From Kitasatospora azatica KCTC 9699 (GTDB taxonomy: Bacteria; Actinomycetota; Actinomycetes; Streptomycetales; Streptomycetaceae): a stretch of DNA of 64,000 bases. Position numbers and translations under genes: made by a program. This document shows positions 34,421 through 46,400 of this stretch, one piece after another. The DNA is taken from contig NZ_JQMO01000002.1 in the NCBI RefSeq assembly GCF_000744785.1, forward strand, positions 1,178,001-1,242,000, written 5' to 3'. A model generated the notes under the pieces. The model was not told the DNA's origin. It was given only the letters and a program-made list of their open reading frames with translations, and ran no database searches. Position 1 is the first letter of the stretch, and every line of letters begins with the position of its first letter.

Positions 34421-37400
34421 TCACGGTGTCGTCCCGGTCGGCACCGGGTCACCGGTCCTGCTGTCGGTCACCGAGCCCAGGTTCTTCCAGCCCTTGCTCT
34501 GGCTGTAGATCATGTTGGGCACGGGTTGGTCGAAGTCGATGCCGGGCCTGCCGTCGGCGTACACGCCCTGGGCAATCATCTCGTACGAGACCGGAACGGT
34601 ACGGTCGCCGTCGTACTTGGGCACCACCCGGTAGTGGACGATCTGGCCCGCGTCGATGGCGGCCTTCACCTTGTCCTCCCAGTAGTTCATGTTCTCCGGG
34701 ATGATCCCGTACTGCGACTGCTTGACGTAGGTGTTGGCAGACCGCGAGCAGGTGGAGATGTTGCGCAGGTCGGTACCCGAACCGGTCAGCTGGCTGCCGA
34801 GCAGGTGACAGGCGTTGATCGCCTGGCTGGAGACCAGCCCGAGCCAGCCGGCGTACCTCTTGGCCCACAGGTACCCGGGCGGTGCGACCTTCTCCACATC
34901 GGTTCGGGTGCCCTTGTGATCGGCCAGGTAGGCGCTGTCCAGGCAGGCTTCGACCCCGGTGGCCCGGTCGCCGTTCGCGGGGTCGGTGGCCCCGTAGTCG
35001 ACCCAGCCCTTGCCGCCCCGCAGGCAGTTCTGGTTCTGCCGCTGGCCGGTCGGCCCCGGGTCACCGGGGTCCGGGCCGGGGATCGGCTTGGGCTCGGGTT
35101 CCGGGTCCTCTCCCAACAGGTCGTCGGTGATGGTGATCAGCGCCTCGGCGCCGGCCACCACCAGCGTGGTGCCCTCCGCCGCCGCCCCGACCACGAAGGC
35201 CGCGGCGTCCGTCGCACCGGCCACCACCACGGCCGTGCCGACCTGGATGACCGTGTCGGTGAACCAGTCCAGCGGGTCGTGGTGCACCGTCGGACGGGAG
35301 TTGGTGGGCGTGATGTCGATCGGCTTGGGCCGCGGGATCGGGATGCCGATCACCGGGTTGCGGTGCTTGTGGTGGCCGCTGCTGTAGTTGCTGCCGCCTC
35401 CGCCGCCACCACCGCCGCCACCGCAGCTGCCGGTGTCCTCGCAGCTCGTCGGGCGCGAGGGGGCCCAGTTGTTGCCGGGCCGGTTTCCGTCGCCGCCGCA
35501 CTGGCGGGTCCAGAAGTGGGTGTCGCAGAACATGTCGTGCGCCGAGTCGCCCTGAACCGGGCAGACCCCGTTGTTGAACCAGCAGTCGTCGCGCCCGGTC
35601 GGGTCGGGCATGGCGACCTGCTTGGCCACGTCGAACACCACGTGCGCCGCGATGATGAGGCCGATCACACAGATCGGGCAGTGCCCCGACGGGTCGGTCC
35701 GGTCCATCGGGTCGCCGGCGCCGTAACCGAACCGGCCGGCCTGGCTCGACGGGGTCGGGTCGAGTGTCCACGAGTCGCGGGAGGCGAAGCCGCCGCTGCC
35801 CGGGCGGTACCAGCGGGCCGCCATGTTGACGTCGCCGGTCGTCGGGTCGGTCCAACCGCTCTGGTAGCCGAGCGAGTTGCCCGCCCCGGAAGAGGCGGTC
35901 GGCTTGCCGAAGGGGTCGTAGGCGGCCGAGCCGGCGAGCGTGCTGCCGGCCGGGTCGAGGGTGGCGACCACATCGGAGTGCGAGTCGGTCAGCATCAGGC
36001 GCGGGTTGGGCGTGGCGCCCGCGTTCGCGGCCCCGAGGACCGCGCCGCCGGGCAGCCGGCTGTAGCTGGTGGTGCCGTCGGAGACGAGGTTGTTCGAACC
36101 GCCGTCGTAGCTGAACACGGCGGACTGGGACTGCGTCACCCGGTCCAGCGAGTCGTAGCTGTAGCCGACGGGGCCTTCCTTGACCATCCGGTCGTACCCG
36201 TCGAACTGGACCACCGAGGGCTGGGCACCGCGCGCGGTGGTGCTGCTGAGCGTCCCCCGGCTGGAGTAGGTGTAGCTGTTCGAGCCGTCGTCGAGCAGCT
36301 CCCCGCGCTCGTCGTAACTGGCCGCCGTTCCCCCGGCGCTGGTGCGGTTTCCGGCCGCGTCCCAGGTGTACGCCGTGGTCGTGGTCCCGTTGTTCCACCA
36401 GGTGAGGCGCCCGGCCAGGTCGTAGCCGTACTGGTTGACGGCGGCCCCGGCGGTTCCGGTGGTGGTCTTGGCGGTGAGCCGGCCCTCGATGTCGTAGCCG
36501 TAGCCGATCGAGGCCAGCACGGTCCCGCCCGGGTTCTTGACGGTGTCCGAGGCGAGTCGACCGTTCGTGTCGTAGCCGTAGCTGCGGCTGGAGCCGCCGA
36601 CGCCGTACTGCTCGGTCTGCACCCGCCCGGCGCTGTCGTAGCCGAAGCTGACGGTCCGTCCGGTCAGCGGATCGGCCGCGGTCTTCAGCCGGTCCGCCGG
36701 GTCGTAGCTGAACGCGGTGGTGCCGGTGGCGTTGGTGCGGGCGGTCAGGTTGCCGTCGCCGTCGTAGCTGTAGGCGGAGCTGCCGCCCGGGCCCGCCGCG
36801 GTGAGCAGCTGGCCGCGGTCGTTGTAGGTGTAGGTGTCGGTCCCGGTCGGGGCGCCCACCGAGGTGAGCCTGCCGTCGTTGTCGTAGCCGAGGGTGCGGG
36901 TCGGCGTGCTGACCTCGGCGCCGGTGGCGCTCTCCTGGGTCAGCCGGCCGAGCGGGTCGTAGCCGCGCTGGCGCACCACGCCGCCCGGCTCGCTCAGCGC
37001 GGTCGCCCGGCCGGCCGCGTCGTAGCTGGTGGTGAAGGTCCCGTCGGCGGGGTTCGGGGCGGTGGCGGTCGGCGGCTCGACCGTGGACTCGGGCAGCCCC
37101 AGGGAGTTGTAGGTGTAGTAGACCGGGATGTTCTTGCCGTTGGTGAAGCGGGTGCGGTGGCCGGCCGCGTCGTAGCCGAAGGTGCTGGTGATGGTCTGTC
37201 CGGCGGCCACCGGCTCGACCTGCTTGACCAGTCGGCCGGCCGGGTCGAAGGTCAGGCTGGTGGTGTGCAGGGCGGTGTCGGCCTGACTGGCCACCTGGTC
37301 GGTGCCACTGGTGGCGCGGCCTTCCAGGTCGAAGCCCGCGTAGCTGGTACCGCTGACGGCGCCCGAGGTGTCCAGCGTGCTGGTGCTGACGGTGTTTCCG

Positions 37401-40400
37401 AGCGCGTCGTAGCCGAAGGTGCCGGCGGTGCCGTCGGGCCGGGTCACCTTGGCCGGGCGGCCGAGGCCGTCGAAGTCGGTGCGGGTGGTTCGGCCGGACG
37501 GGTCGGTGCTGCTGGTCAGTTGGCCGATCGCGTTGTACGTGGCCCTGGTGGTGCCGCCGTTCGGCTGGGTGGAGCTGATCTGGTTGCCCGCGTCGTCCCA
37601 GCCGAAGGTGGTGGTGAGGGCGGTCGGGGTCGGGAAGCGCTCGATCTGGGTGGCGGTGATCCGGCGGCCGGAGTCGTCGTAGGTCGCCTCGGTGCGTTGG
37701 CCGGTGGGACTGGTGGTGGCGAGCAGTTCGCCGTCCAGGTCGTAGGAGTTGAGCCACTTCGGGGTGCTGCCGTTGACGGCCGGCAGGTCCTGCTCGACCT
37801 GGCGGCCCAGCTGGTCGTACTGGTAGCCGACCGTCAGCTTGAGGCCGCCGGGGTCGACGGTGGTGCTGGTGAGCCGGCCGAGCACGTCGTAGGCCGAGTT
37901 GGTGGTCGGGGTGAGGCTCGCCCCGGTGCGCGGGTCGGTGTAGGCGGTGCCGGTGGTGGCGATCCGCTGGCCGGCCGCGTCGTAGGTGGTCGTGGTGGTG
38001 TTGCCGAGCGGGTCCCTGCTGGTGGTGCGCTCGTCGAAGGTGTCGTAGCCGGTGCTGAGGATGGGCCGCACGGCCGTGGGCGTGCTGCCCCGGCTGGTCG
38101 GGTCGTAGCTCTCGGCGGTCACCAGCGGCCCGGTGCTGACGGTGGGGCGGCCGAGCGCGTCGTAGGCCTGGCTGCTCGTGTAGGAGGTCGGGTCGGCGCC
38201 GGCCGCGTTGCCGTTCGGGGTGATGGTGCCGGTCCGCCGGCCGAGCTGGTCGTAGGTGTACTTGGTGACCTCGTCGGCGGTGCCGCCCTTGACCGTCTGG
38301 GTCAGTACCGCGCCGGCCGCGTTGTAGGTGTACTCGGTCCGCTGGCTCGCGCCGCCGCCGGTCAGCACGTCCGCGAGGACGCGGTTCTCCGCGTCGTAGC
38401 TGTAGCTGTTGGTGCGGTTCAGGCCGCCGGGGTCGACGGTGCTGCTGGTGGTGCGCCCGGCCGCGTCGAAGACCGTGTCGGTGGTGGTGCGGCCGCCGCC
38501 GGTGGTCTGCTGGACCAACTGGCCGGCCGGGTCGTAGCTGTCCTGCTCCAGCACGACGGTGCGCTGGGTGCCGTCGGCGTTGCGGAAGCCGTCGAGGTCG
38601 ACCTCGGCCACCGTGTTGTCGTCGTTGTAGTAGGTGTGGAGGGTGCGGCCCATCGCGTCGGTGACGGTGGCCACCCGGCCGGCCGGGTCGTAGCCGCGGG
38701 ACACCAGGACCTGGTTGCGCGAGGCGACCGGTTCGGTGGGGCTGCCGGTGAAGTTGCTGATCGCGGTGCGCATCGGCCTGCGCAGCCCGTCGTAGCTGTA
38801 CGTCCACTTGGTGCCGGCGGCGTCGGTCTTCGAGGTGATGTTGCCGTTGCCGTCGTAGCTGTACGAGGTGCTGCGGCCCAGCGGGTCGGTGGTCTTGGCG
38901 ACCAGGCTGTTGGTCGTGTTGTAGGTCCAGTTGGTGGTGCGCGGGGCGTCGCCGCCGGTGGTGTCGGCGACCGTCCGGGTGGTGTGCTCGCCGTCCGGGT
39001 CGTAGTCGTCGCGGGTCTGCCGGGTGTGCACCACACCGGTGACGGCGTCGGTGGCGGCCGGGTCGGTCTGGGTCAGCAGGTGGCCCTGCCCGTCCCAGCC
39101 GTAGCTCGCGGTGGTGCTGGTCAGCCCCGGTCCGCAGTCCGCGCAGTTGACCGTCTTGCCGGTCATCCGGCCGAGGTTGTCGTAGCTGTAGCTGGTGGAC
39201 AGGCCGGTGGGTGAGACCGCCTTGGTCAGGTTTCCGGCCCGGTCGTAACTCGCGGTCGCACTGCTGCCGCCGAGCCCGGTGGTGGTGGCCACCAGGGCGC
39301 TCGGCTGGGTGCCGGCGCTGCCCACGGCCGGCTCACTGCCGGTGGTGTAACTGACCGACGTGGTGCGGCCGTTGGGGAAGTCCGGGGTGGCCGGCAGGGT
39401 GGTGGTGAGCAGGTCGCCGGCGCTGTTGTAGGTGTACGCGGTCGCGTAGCCGGCGTCGTCCGGCCCGGCGGAGCGGGCATCGGCCTTCGTCAGCAGATGG
39501 CCGTTCTGCGGGTTGAACGGGTTGACGGCGTCCAGGTAGTAGGAGGCGTAGCCGGTGTGGCAGACCGCCGCCGTACTGCAGGTGGTGGTGGAGACGGTGT
39601 TGCCGCGGTCGTCGTGGCCGGTGGTGACGGTGTGTCCGTCGGGGTCGGTGGTGCTGTAGAGGAAGCCGTGCGAGTCGTAGCTGTAGCGGGTGGTGCCGCC
39701 GGTGGCGTCGACGGTCGCGGTGAGCCGGCCGGACCGGGTGTCCCAGCGCCAGCTGTCGGTGTGGCCGAGCGGGTCGTTGACGGAGGCGTAGGTGATCTTG
39801 GTCGGCTGGGTGGCGTTGCCCATCGCCTTGTAGTGCGCGGTCACCGCGTCGGCGCCCAGCCGGACCGGGTAGGCGGCCACCTCGGCGATCGAACCGGTGA
39901 ACCGGCCGTCCGTGCTGGTGGGGTGGTTGGGCCAGCCGCCGTCGGCCGTTCCCGCGCCGACGTAGACGTAGGCGGCGCCGTTGTAGAACATCGGCGAGGT
40001 CGGCTTGCCGGTGGCGGCCTGGGCCCCGTCCAGGTAGAGGGTCTGGCCCGAGTTGTCGCCGGTCAGCACCACGTGGTGCCAGGCGTTGTCGTTGACGGTC
40101 TTGCCGGACACCAGCGCGTTGGCGGCGTCACCGGTCCAGAAGGTGCCGTACATCTTGCCGTCGGTGCCCACGTAGAGCGCCGGGTTCCACTGGTCGGTGC
40201 CGCCGGTGTGCGCGGCACCCAGCGGGAAGGACTGGTAGCCGTAGAGCACCCCGGCCGCAGCCGTCTTGAACCACAGCTCGACGCTGTGCGGACCGTTGAC
40301 CACCGAGGCGCCGGAGGGCAGTTGGAGCGAGGAACTGGTGCCGTTGAAGGTGGCGGCGGTGCCGTCGGAGTTGCCGGACGGCCCGGCGGTGCCCAGCGTG

Positions 40401-43400
40401 ACGCCGGTGTAGGTGCCGTGGTCCTGGTTGGGCAGCGCGGAGCCGAGCGCGTCCTGGGCGATCGGGGAGCCGACCGGCTCGTCGAGCCGCCACAGCGCGG
40501 ACGGGTTGGCCAGCGTGACGCTGCTGCGGTACGCGGCGGACTGCGAGCCCGCCTCCCCGCCCGCCACCGTGGCCGCGCTGTAGTGCTGCGCCACCGTGCT
40601 GTTGGACATCGCGTACGGGTAGTACGCGAAGTCGGCGAGCGAGCCGTTGAAGTGGCCGCTGACGTCGGTCGGCGCGTTCGGCGAACCGTCGGCGGTTCCG
40701 GCGCCCAGGTAGGCGTAGGAGTCCCCGCACCACCTGGTGCTGCCGGTCACCGGGTTGCCGCTCGGCTGGCCGTCGACGAAGAGCTGCTGCGAGGTGGTGC
40801 CGCTGGAGCTGCTGACCACCAGGGTGGCCAGGTGCCAGACGTTGTCGTTGACGGCCTTCGCGGAGACGGCGGTGTTGGCGGTGTTGCCGTTCCAGATCTG
40901 GCCGTGCAGCATGCCGTCGGTCCCGACGTACAGCGCCGGGTTCCACCAGTCCGGGCCGCCGTGCGCGGCGCCCAGCGGGAACGACTGGTAGCCGTACAGG
41001 GTGCCGGCGCTCGCGGTCTTGAACCAGACCTCGACGCTGGCGGTGTTGCCGGTGCGCGGAACCGCCGTGCCGGGCAGCGAGACCAGCGAGGTGGTGCCGT
41101 TGAAGGAGGCCGCGGTGGTGCCGCCGGTCGCGTACGGGCCGGCGGCGCCGAGTGTGACGTTCTGGTAGCTGCCCTGGTTCTGGGCCAGCGCGGCCGAGGT
41201 CAGCAGCTCGCCGGCAACGTTGCCGCCGGGGTCGGCGAGACGCCAGTAGCCGGTCGGGCGGGCGTCGACCACGGCGGCGTCGTACGCGGCCGCGCCGTTG
41301 GTGGTGGCCGCCTTGTACAGGTCCGGGATCCGGGTGCCGTAGCCCAGGCCGTGGGCGAAGGCGGCGACGTCGGCGATCTGGCCGGTGAAGTGTCCGGACG
41401 GGTCGCTCGGCGAGTTCGGCCAGCCCGAGCCGACCGAGCCCGCGCCGATGTACACGTGCGCGTCGCCGTTGAAGAGGATCTTGGCGTTGAGCGGGCCGGC
41501 CGTCGCCGCGCCGTCCAGGTAGAGGGTCTGGGCGGAGTCGCTGTCGGCGGAGAGCACCGCGAAGTGCCAGTTGTTGTCGGTCACGGTGGCGCTGGACACC
41601 AGGGTGGCGGCGGCCGAACCGGTCCAGAACTGACCGTGCAGCTTGTTGTCGGTGCCGACGTACAGCGCCGGGTTCGAGTCCGCGCCGGCCGGGCGGGTGC
41701 CGCCGACCGGGTAGGACTGGTAGCCGACCAGCACTCCGGCGGTGGAGGTCTTGAACCACAGTGCGAGCGCACCCGGGCCGCTGGTCGGCGCGTACGCCGC
41801 CGGGATCTCGGCCCAGGAGGTGCTGCCGTCGAAGCTCGCCGCCCCGGCCGAGCCGGTCATCGGGCCGGCCGCGCCGAGCGCGACGTTGGAGTAGCTGCCG
41901 TTGTTCGGGGTCGGCCGGGCCACCGTGATCGTGTTGGTGGCCTGGCTGGCCGCACCCTCGGACAGCCGCCAGTAGCCGGACGGGCGGGAGCCGAGCACCG
42001 CGCTGCGGTACTCCTGCTCGGAACCGGAGACGGTCGGCGCGCTGAGGTCCCAGACACCGCCGTTGGCGTCGGTGATGTGCGCGGCGCGGTCGGCGACCGC
42101 GTCGTAGACCACGGCGAGCTTGGTCTTGCCCAGCGGGGTGGTCATCCCGGTCAGCTCGGTCGCGGCGTTGTGCCCGGCCGCCCACAGCGCGGTGACCGCG
42201 GGCGCGCCCAGGCTGCGCGGGTAGAGCGCGACCTCGGCCAGCTGGCCGTTGAAGTGGTTGTTGCCGTCGCTGCCCGCCGCCGGCGGGACCGGCCACGGGA
42301 TGCCGCGGGTGAACCCGGCACCCAGGTAGGTGTAGTCGGTGTCCAGGTGGTCGATCGCGCCGGCGACGGAGCCGACCAGGTTGCCGTCCAGGTAGAGGCT
42401 CTGGGTGTCACCCGCGCCGGACAGCACCGCGAAGTGCCAGTTGCCGTCGGTCACCGTCCCGGTGGTGGTGATCGGGTTGAACCCGATCGCCGGGCCGTAG
42501 AACTCGCCGCGCAGCTTGCCGTCGGTGCCGATGTAGAGCGGTGAGGAGGCGTGCGAGGGGGTGCCGGACAGGGCGGTGTTCTGGTACCCCACCAGGACGC
42601 CGGGCGCGGTGGTCCTGAACCACAGGCCGACCGCCAGGTAGCTGTTGCGCAGCGCCGCGTTCGGCAGCGCGACCGAGGAGGTGCTGCCGTCGAAGCCGGC
42701 CGCCTTGGTCGCCGAGCCGGTCAGCGGACCGGCCGAAGCGGCCAGGCTGACGCCGGTGTACGTCCCGTTGTCGACGCCCTGATTGGCCGTCACCTCGCTC
42801 TTCGCGCTGGTCCCGGTGGTGTCGCCGAGCCGCCAGTAGGAGCTGGGCCCGGCGTCCAGCACCGCCGAGCGCAGGTGCGAGCCGGGGGTGTAGGAGTACT
42901 TGGTGCAGGGGCGGGTGGTGGCCGTGCCGGCCGGCGGCGTGCACACCTGGGCGAGCTGGTCGACGTTGGTCGTGTCGTAGCTGTAGGTCCAACTCAGCGC
43001 GGTGCTCTGGTCGGTGCCGGTGACCGGGTCGGTGGTGACGGCGGCGACGTGCCGACCGTCGGCGGTCCAGGTCAGGTGCAGCGCGCGCCCGGACGCCTGG
43101 TCGGTGACGGTGTCCAGCTTGCCGCCGGTGTAGTGCAGCAGCTGACTGTGCTGGTCCCGGTCGGTGATCTGGGTGAGCAGGTAGCCGCCGCCGCTGGTCG
43201 GCTGGCCGAACCGGTAGACGGTGCCGGTGGTGTCGGCGAGGATCCAGCCGCCGGCCCCGGCGTCGGTGGCCAGGGTCTCGTACTCGCCGGACGGCGAGGT
43301 GTAGAAGGCCATGCCGGTGACGGTCCGGGACGGTCCGGACCAGGCTCCGGCGCTGTGGTAGAGGTACTGCACGCCGGTGGACTTCTCGACGGCGAGCAGG

Positions 43401-46400
43401 TCGGTGCCGCCGCTGTCGCCGGGCAGACCGTTGACCACGGCCAGGTCGCGCATGGTGGTCCAGTTGGTGCCGATCTGCACCGGGCTGGCCAGGGTGGAGG
43501 TGCCGAGGGTCGCGTTGCCGGTGCCCAGGTACTCCAACAGCCTGCCGGTGGCGGCCTCGACGCAGACCACGTCGCCCTTGCCGTCGTGGTTGAAGTCGCC
43601 GGCCACCAGCTCGGACATGGCGTTCCAGCCCCAGCCCAGCGAGACCCGGGCGTCCAACGTGCCGTCGGCCTTGATCGGGTAGGCGTAGAGGTTGCCGCTG
43701 GACTTCTCGACGCCCAGCAGGTCCTTGCGCCCGTCGGTGGCGAGCGGGGCGGAGACCGACAGGTTGGCCATGCCGTTCCAGTCGGAGTTCCCGATGGTGA
43801 TCGGCGTGCCGAAGCCGCCGCCCGCCTTGCCCGGGTAGAGGCGCAGGCTGCCGTCGCCGGTCACCACGCCGATCAGGTCGCCGATGCCGTCACCGGTCAC
43901 GTCGCCGCCGGTGATCTGCGAGATGCCGTTCCAGCCGTCGCCCAGCCACTTGCGCTTGGCCTGCGAGAAGTCGGGTCCCGGGTAGAGCCAGAGCTTGCCG
44001 GTGCTGGAGTCCACGGCGACCGCGTCGTCGATGCCGTCGCCGGTCTGGTCGCCGATGCCGGCCAGCTGGGTGAGCTGGAAGTCGTTGCGCCCGAAGCGCT
44101 CGGTGCGTCCGCCGGCGGTGGTCAGCACCACCGAGCCGGTGGTGTCCGCGTCCGGCAGCACCTGCATGTCGTACGCCGAGGACCAGCCGGCACCGAACAG
44201 CGTCGAGCTGCGCGGGTCCAGCGAGTTGTAGGAGCGGGCCACCTCGAGGGCCGGGCCGACCGCCTTGACCGAGGCGTCGGTCACCGCGGTGGTGTAGTTG
44301 CCGACCTGCGCGTCGAAGGAGCGGCTGGAGCCGTTGGCGGCCGTGCCGCTCAGCCGCGAGGTGATCAGCGGCTGCTGGACGGCGGTGGTGAAGGGCGCCG
44401 GGGTGGACCACTGGCTGGACGCCTGGCCGTCGAAGACCCGGGCGGAGTAGGTGTACGAGCTGTTCCAGGCCAGCGCGCCCGTCGGCACGGCCCAGGAGGA
44501 GGTGCTCACCCAGCCGGAGTCGGCCACCGTGGCACCGCCGGAGTAGACCTGGAACTGGTACTGCAGGCCGCTGCCCGGGTAGTTGTCCGGGTCGTGGCCG
44601 GTCGCGTAGAGCTGCGGGGAGAGCACCCCGACCACGGTGTCGGCCAGTGGCTCCACGGTGTCCAGCTGCGGCGGCACGTTGTTGGCGGCCACCCAGGTGC
44701 AGGTGCCGAACGGGACGCCGTAGGAGTCGTGCAGCGAGGTGGTGCCGCCGACGTAGCCGTCCCAGCAGAGGATGAAGGAACGGCCCACCGGCAGCGGGGG
44801 TATGACGCCGTTGACGGTCACCTGGTCACCGGTGCGCACCAGCCCGGAGACCCCGGTGAGCGGGGCGTTGAAGTTCTGCTCGGCCCAGTTCCCGTCGAAG
44901 ATCCGGGCCTTGAGCTGCATGCTGTTGGAGTTCCACCAGTTCGCCGCCAGGTTGGTCATCGTCACCTGCTGCGAGCCGGCCGTGTTGGCGGTGGGCGGGT
45001 TGTAGTTCCCCGGCACCGAGTAGGCGGCAGCCCAGTCGCTGTAGACGATCGACAGGTAGGGCGGGTAGGCGGTGTTGACGCTGGAGAACTTCTTCCAGTA
45101 GTACGAGTTCCACGGGTCGGTGTGCACCGCCAGGCCGTAGTTCCAGCCGCCGTGTGCCCAGCTCTCGACCAGCTGCGAGCCCGGATCGCTGTGCGACTGG
45201 CCGAGGTTGACCCAGTCCCAGGCCGCCCCGCCGCAGGTGTCGCCGTGCGACCAGGCCCGGTCGCCCAGTTGCTGGCCGATGTCCACCCCGGGGAAGGTGT
45301 TGATCGAGTGCGGGTCCCAGGCCGTGTTGATCTGACTGACCGTCACATCGTGCGGTGAGCACTCGTAGGAGTGGAAGTTGTTGAGGTTGAGCGAGACGGC
45401 CTCGATGTAGTTCAGGCCGATGTTGGCGACGGCCGGGAAGTACAGGTACGTGTTGGCCAGGTGCGAACCGCCGTCGTACGTACCCATCTTCAGCTGGGAG
45501 TCCGAGGAGTAGTTGGAGTGGTCGGTGTTCACCACGTAGGTGGACTGGCCGACGTTGACGCTGGTCGTGGTCGTCGGGTCGACCTTGACGGGGTAGACCC
45601 GCGCCTTGTCGTGCAGCCAGTCGGCGTCCAGGTTCATCCGCAGCACCTGGGTGCTGCCCTCGGTGAGCAGTTGGTAGCTCACACCGCTGCTGTAGACCCC
45701 GTCGCCGGAGGCCGGGTCGATCTTCGAGTCCTCCATGAAGCCGGCCGGTATGGAGAGCCGGACGGTTCCCTGCTCGTCGCGGAACTGCACCTGGCCGCCG
45801 GTGCCCAGGGACGCGGTCAGGCCGCTCGTGCTCAGCGGGAAGTCCCAGCTGGTCGGGGCGTTGGCGTCGTGCAGGACCAGCGACTCCTTGATGCCCTGGG
45901 CCATGCCGTTGTAGACCACGTCGGCGCCCGGCCGGGCGCCCGGGTAGCTGAGCTGCTCGCCCGCGGCGGCGCCGGCAACGCCCGACGCGCCGCGCAGGCC
46001 GTACGACACCTGGTGGCCGGCGTCCAGGGTCCAGCTGACCAGCTTCGGATCGTCCGCCCGGCCCGCGAAGCTCGCCTGCCGGCTGTTGGCCGCCTCGGTC
46101 CAGCGGCCCGAACTGTCCTGCGCGAGCGTGGTGTCGATGTCGGCCCAGCTGCCGTCGGCCGCCTTGAAGTGCACCGGGCGCGGGTAGACCCGGACGGTCC
46201 TGGTGCCGTCCGGGTTGACGAAGACGGAGGCGCTGTCGGTGCGCTTGCTGACGTCCTCGACGCCCTCGGCCGCCGGCCCGGGCACGATGGTGGCGGGCTT
46301 GCCGCCCTCCTGGCCCTTCTTGCCGTCGTCGACCGCCCGGCCGCCGTCCCGGACGTCCTTGCCGCTCTCGTTCTTGGCGGTGCGCGGCTTCGGCTGGAGG

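Noticed and set aside
34379..39214. Very long plus-strand open frame opposite the RHS gene
   Set aside because: It is a low-stop shadow of the repeat-rich GC3-biased RHS frame. The Val/Arg/Gly-rich product has no domain, and the minus frame has clear RHS, LamG and nuclease motifs.
35900..39800. Regularly spaced short repeats resembling a repeat array or CRISPR
   Set aside because: The periodicity comes from YD/RHS peptide repeats in the coding frame. The DNA units vary and there are no spacers of constant length.
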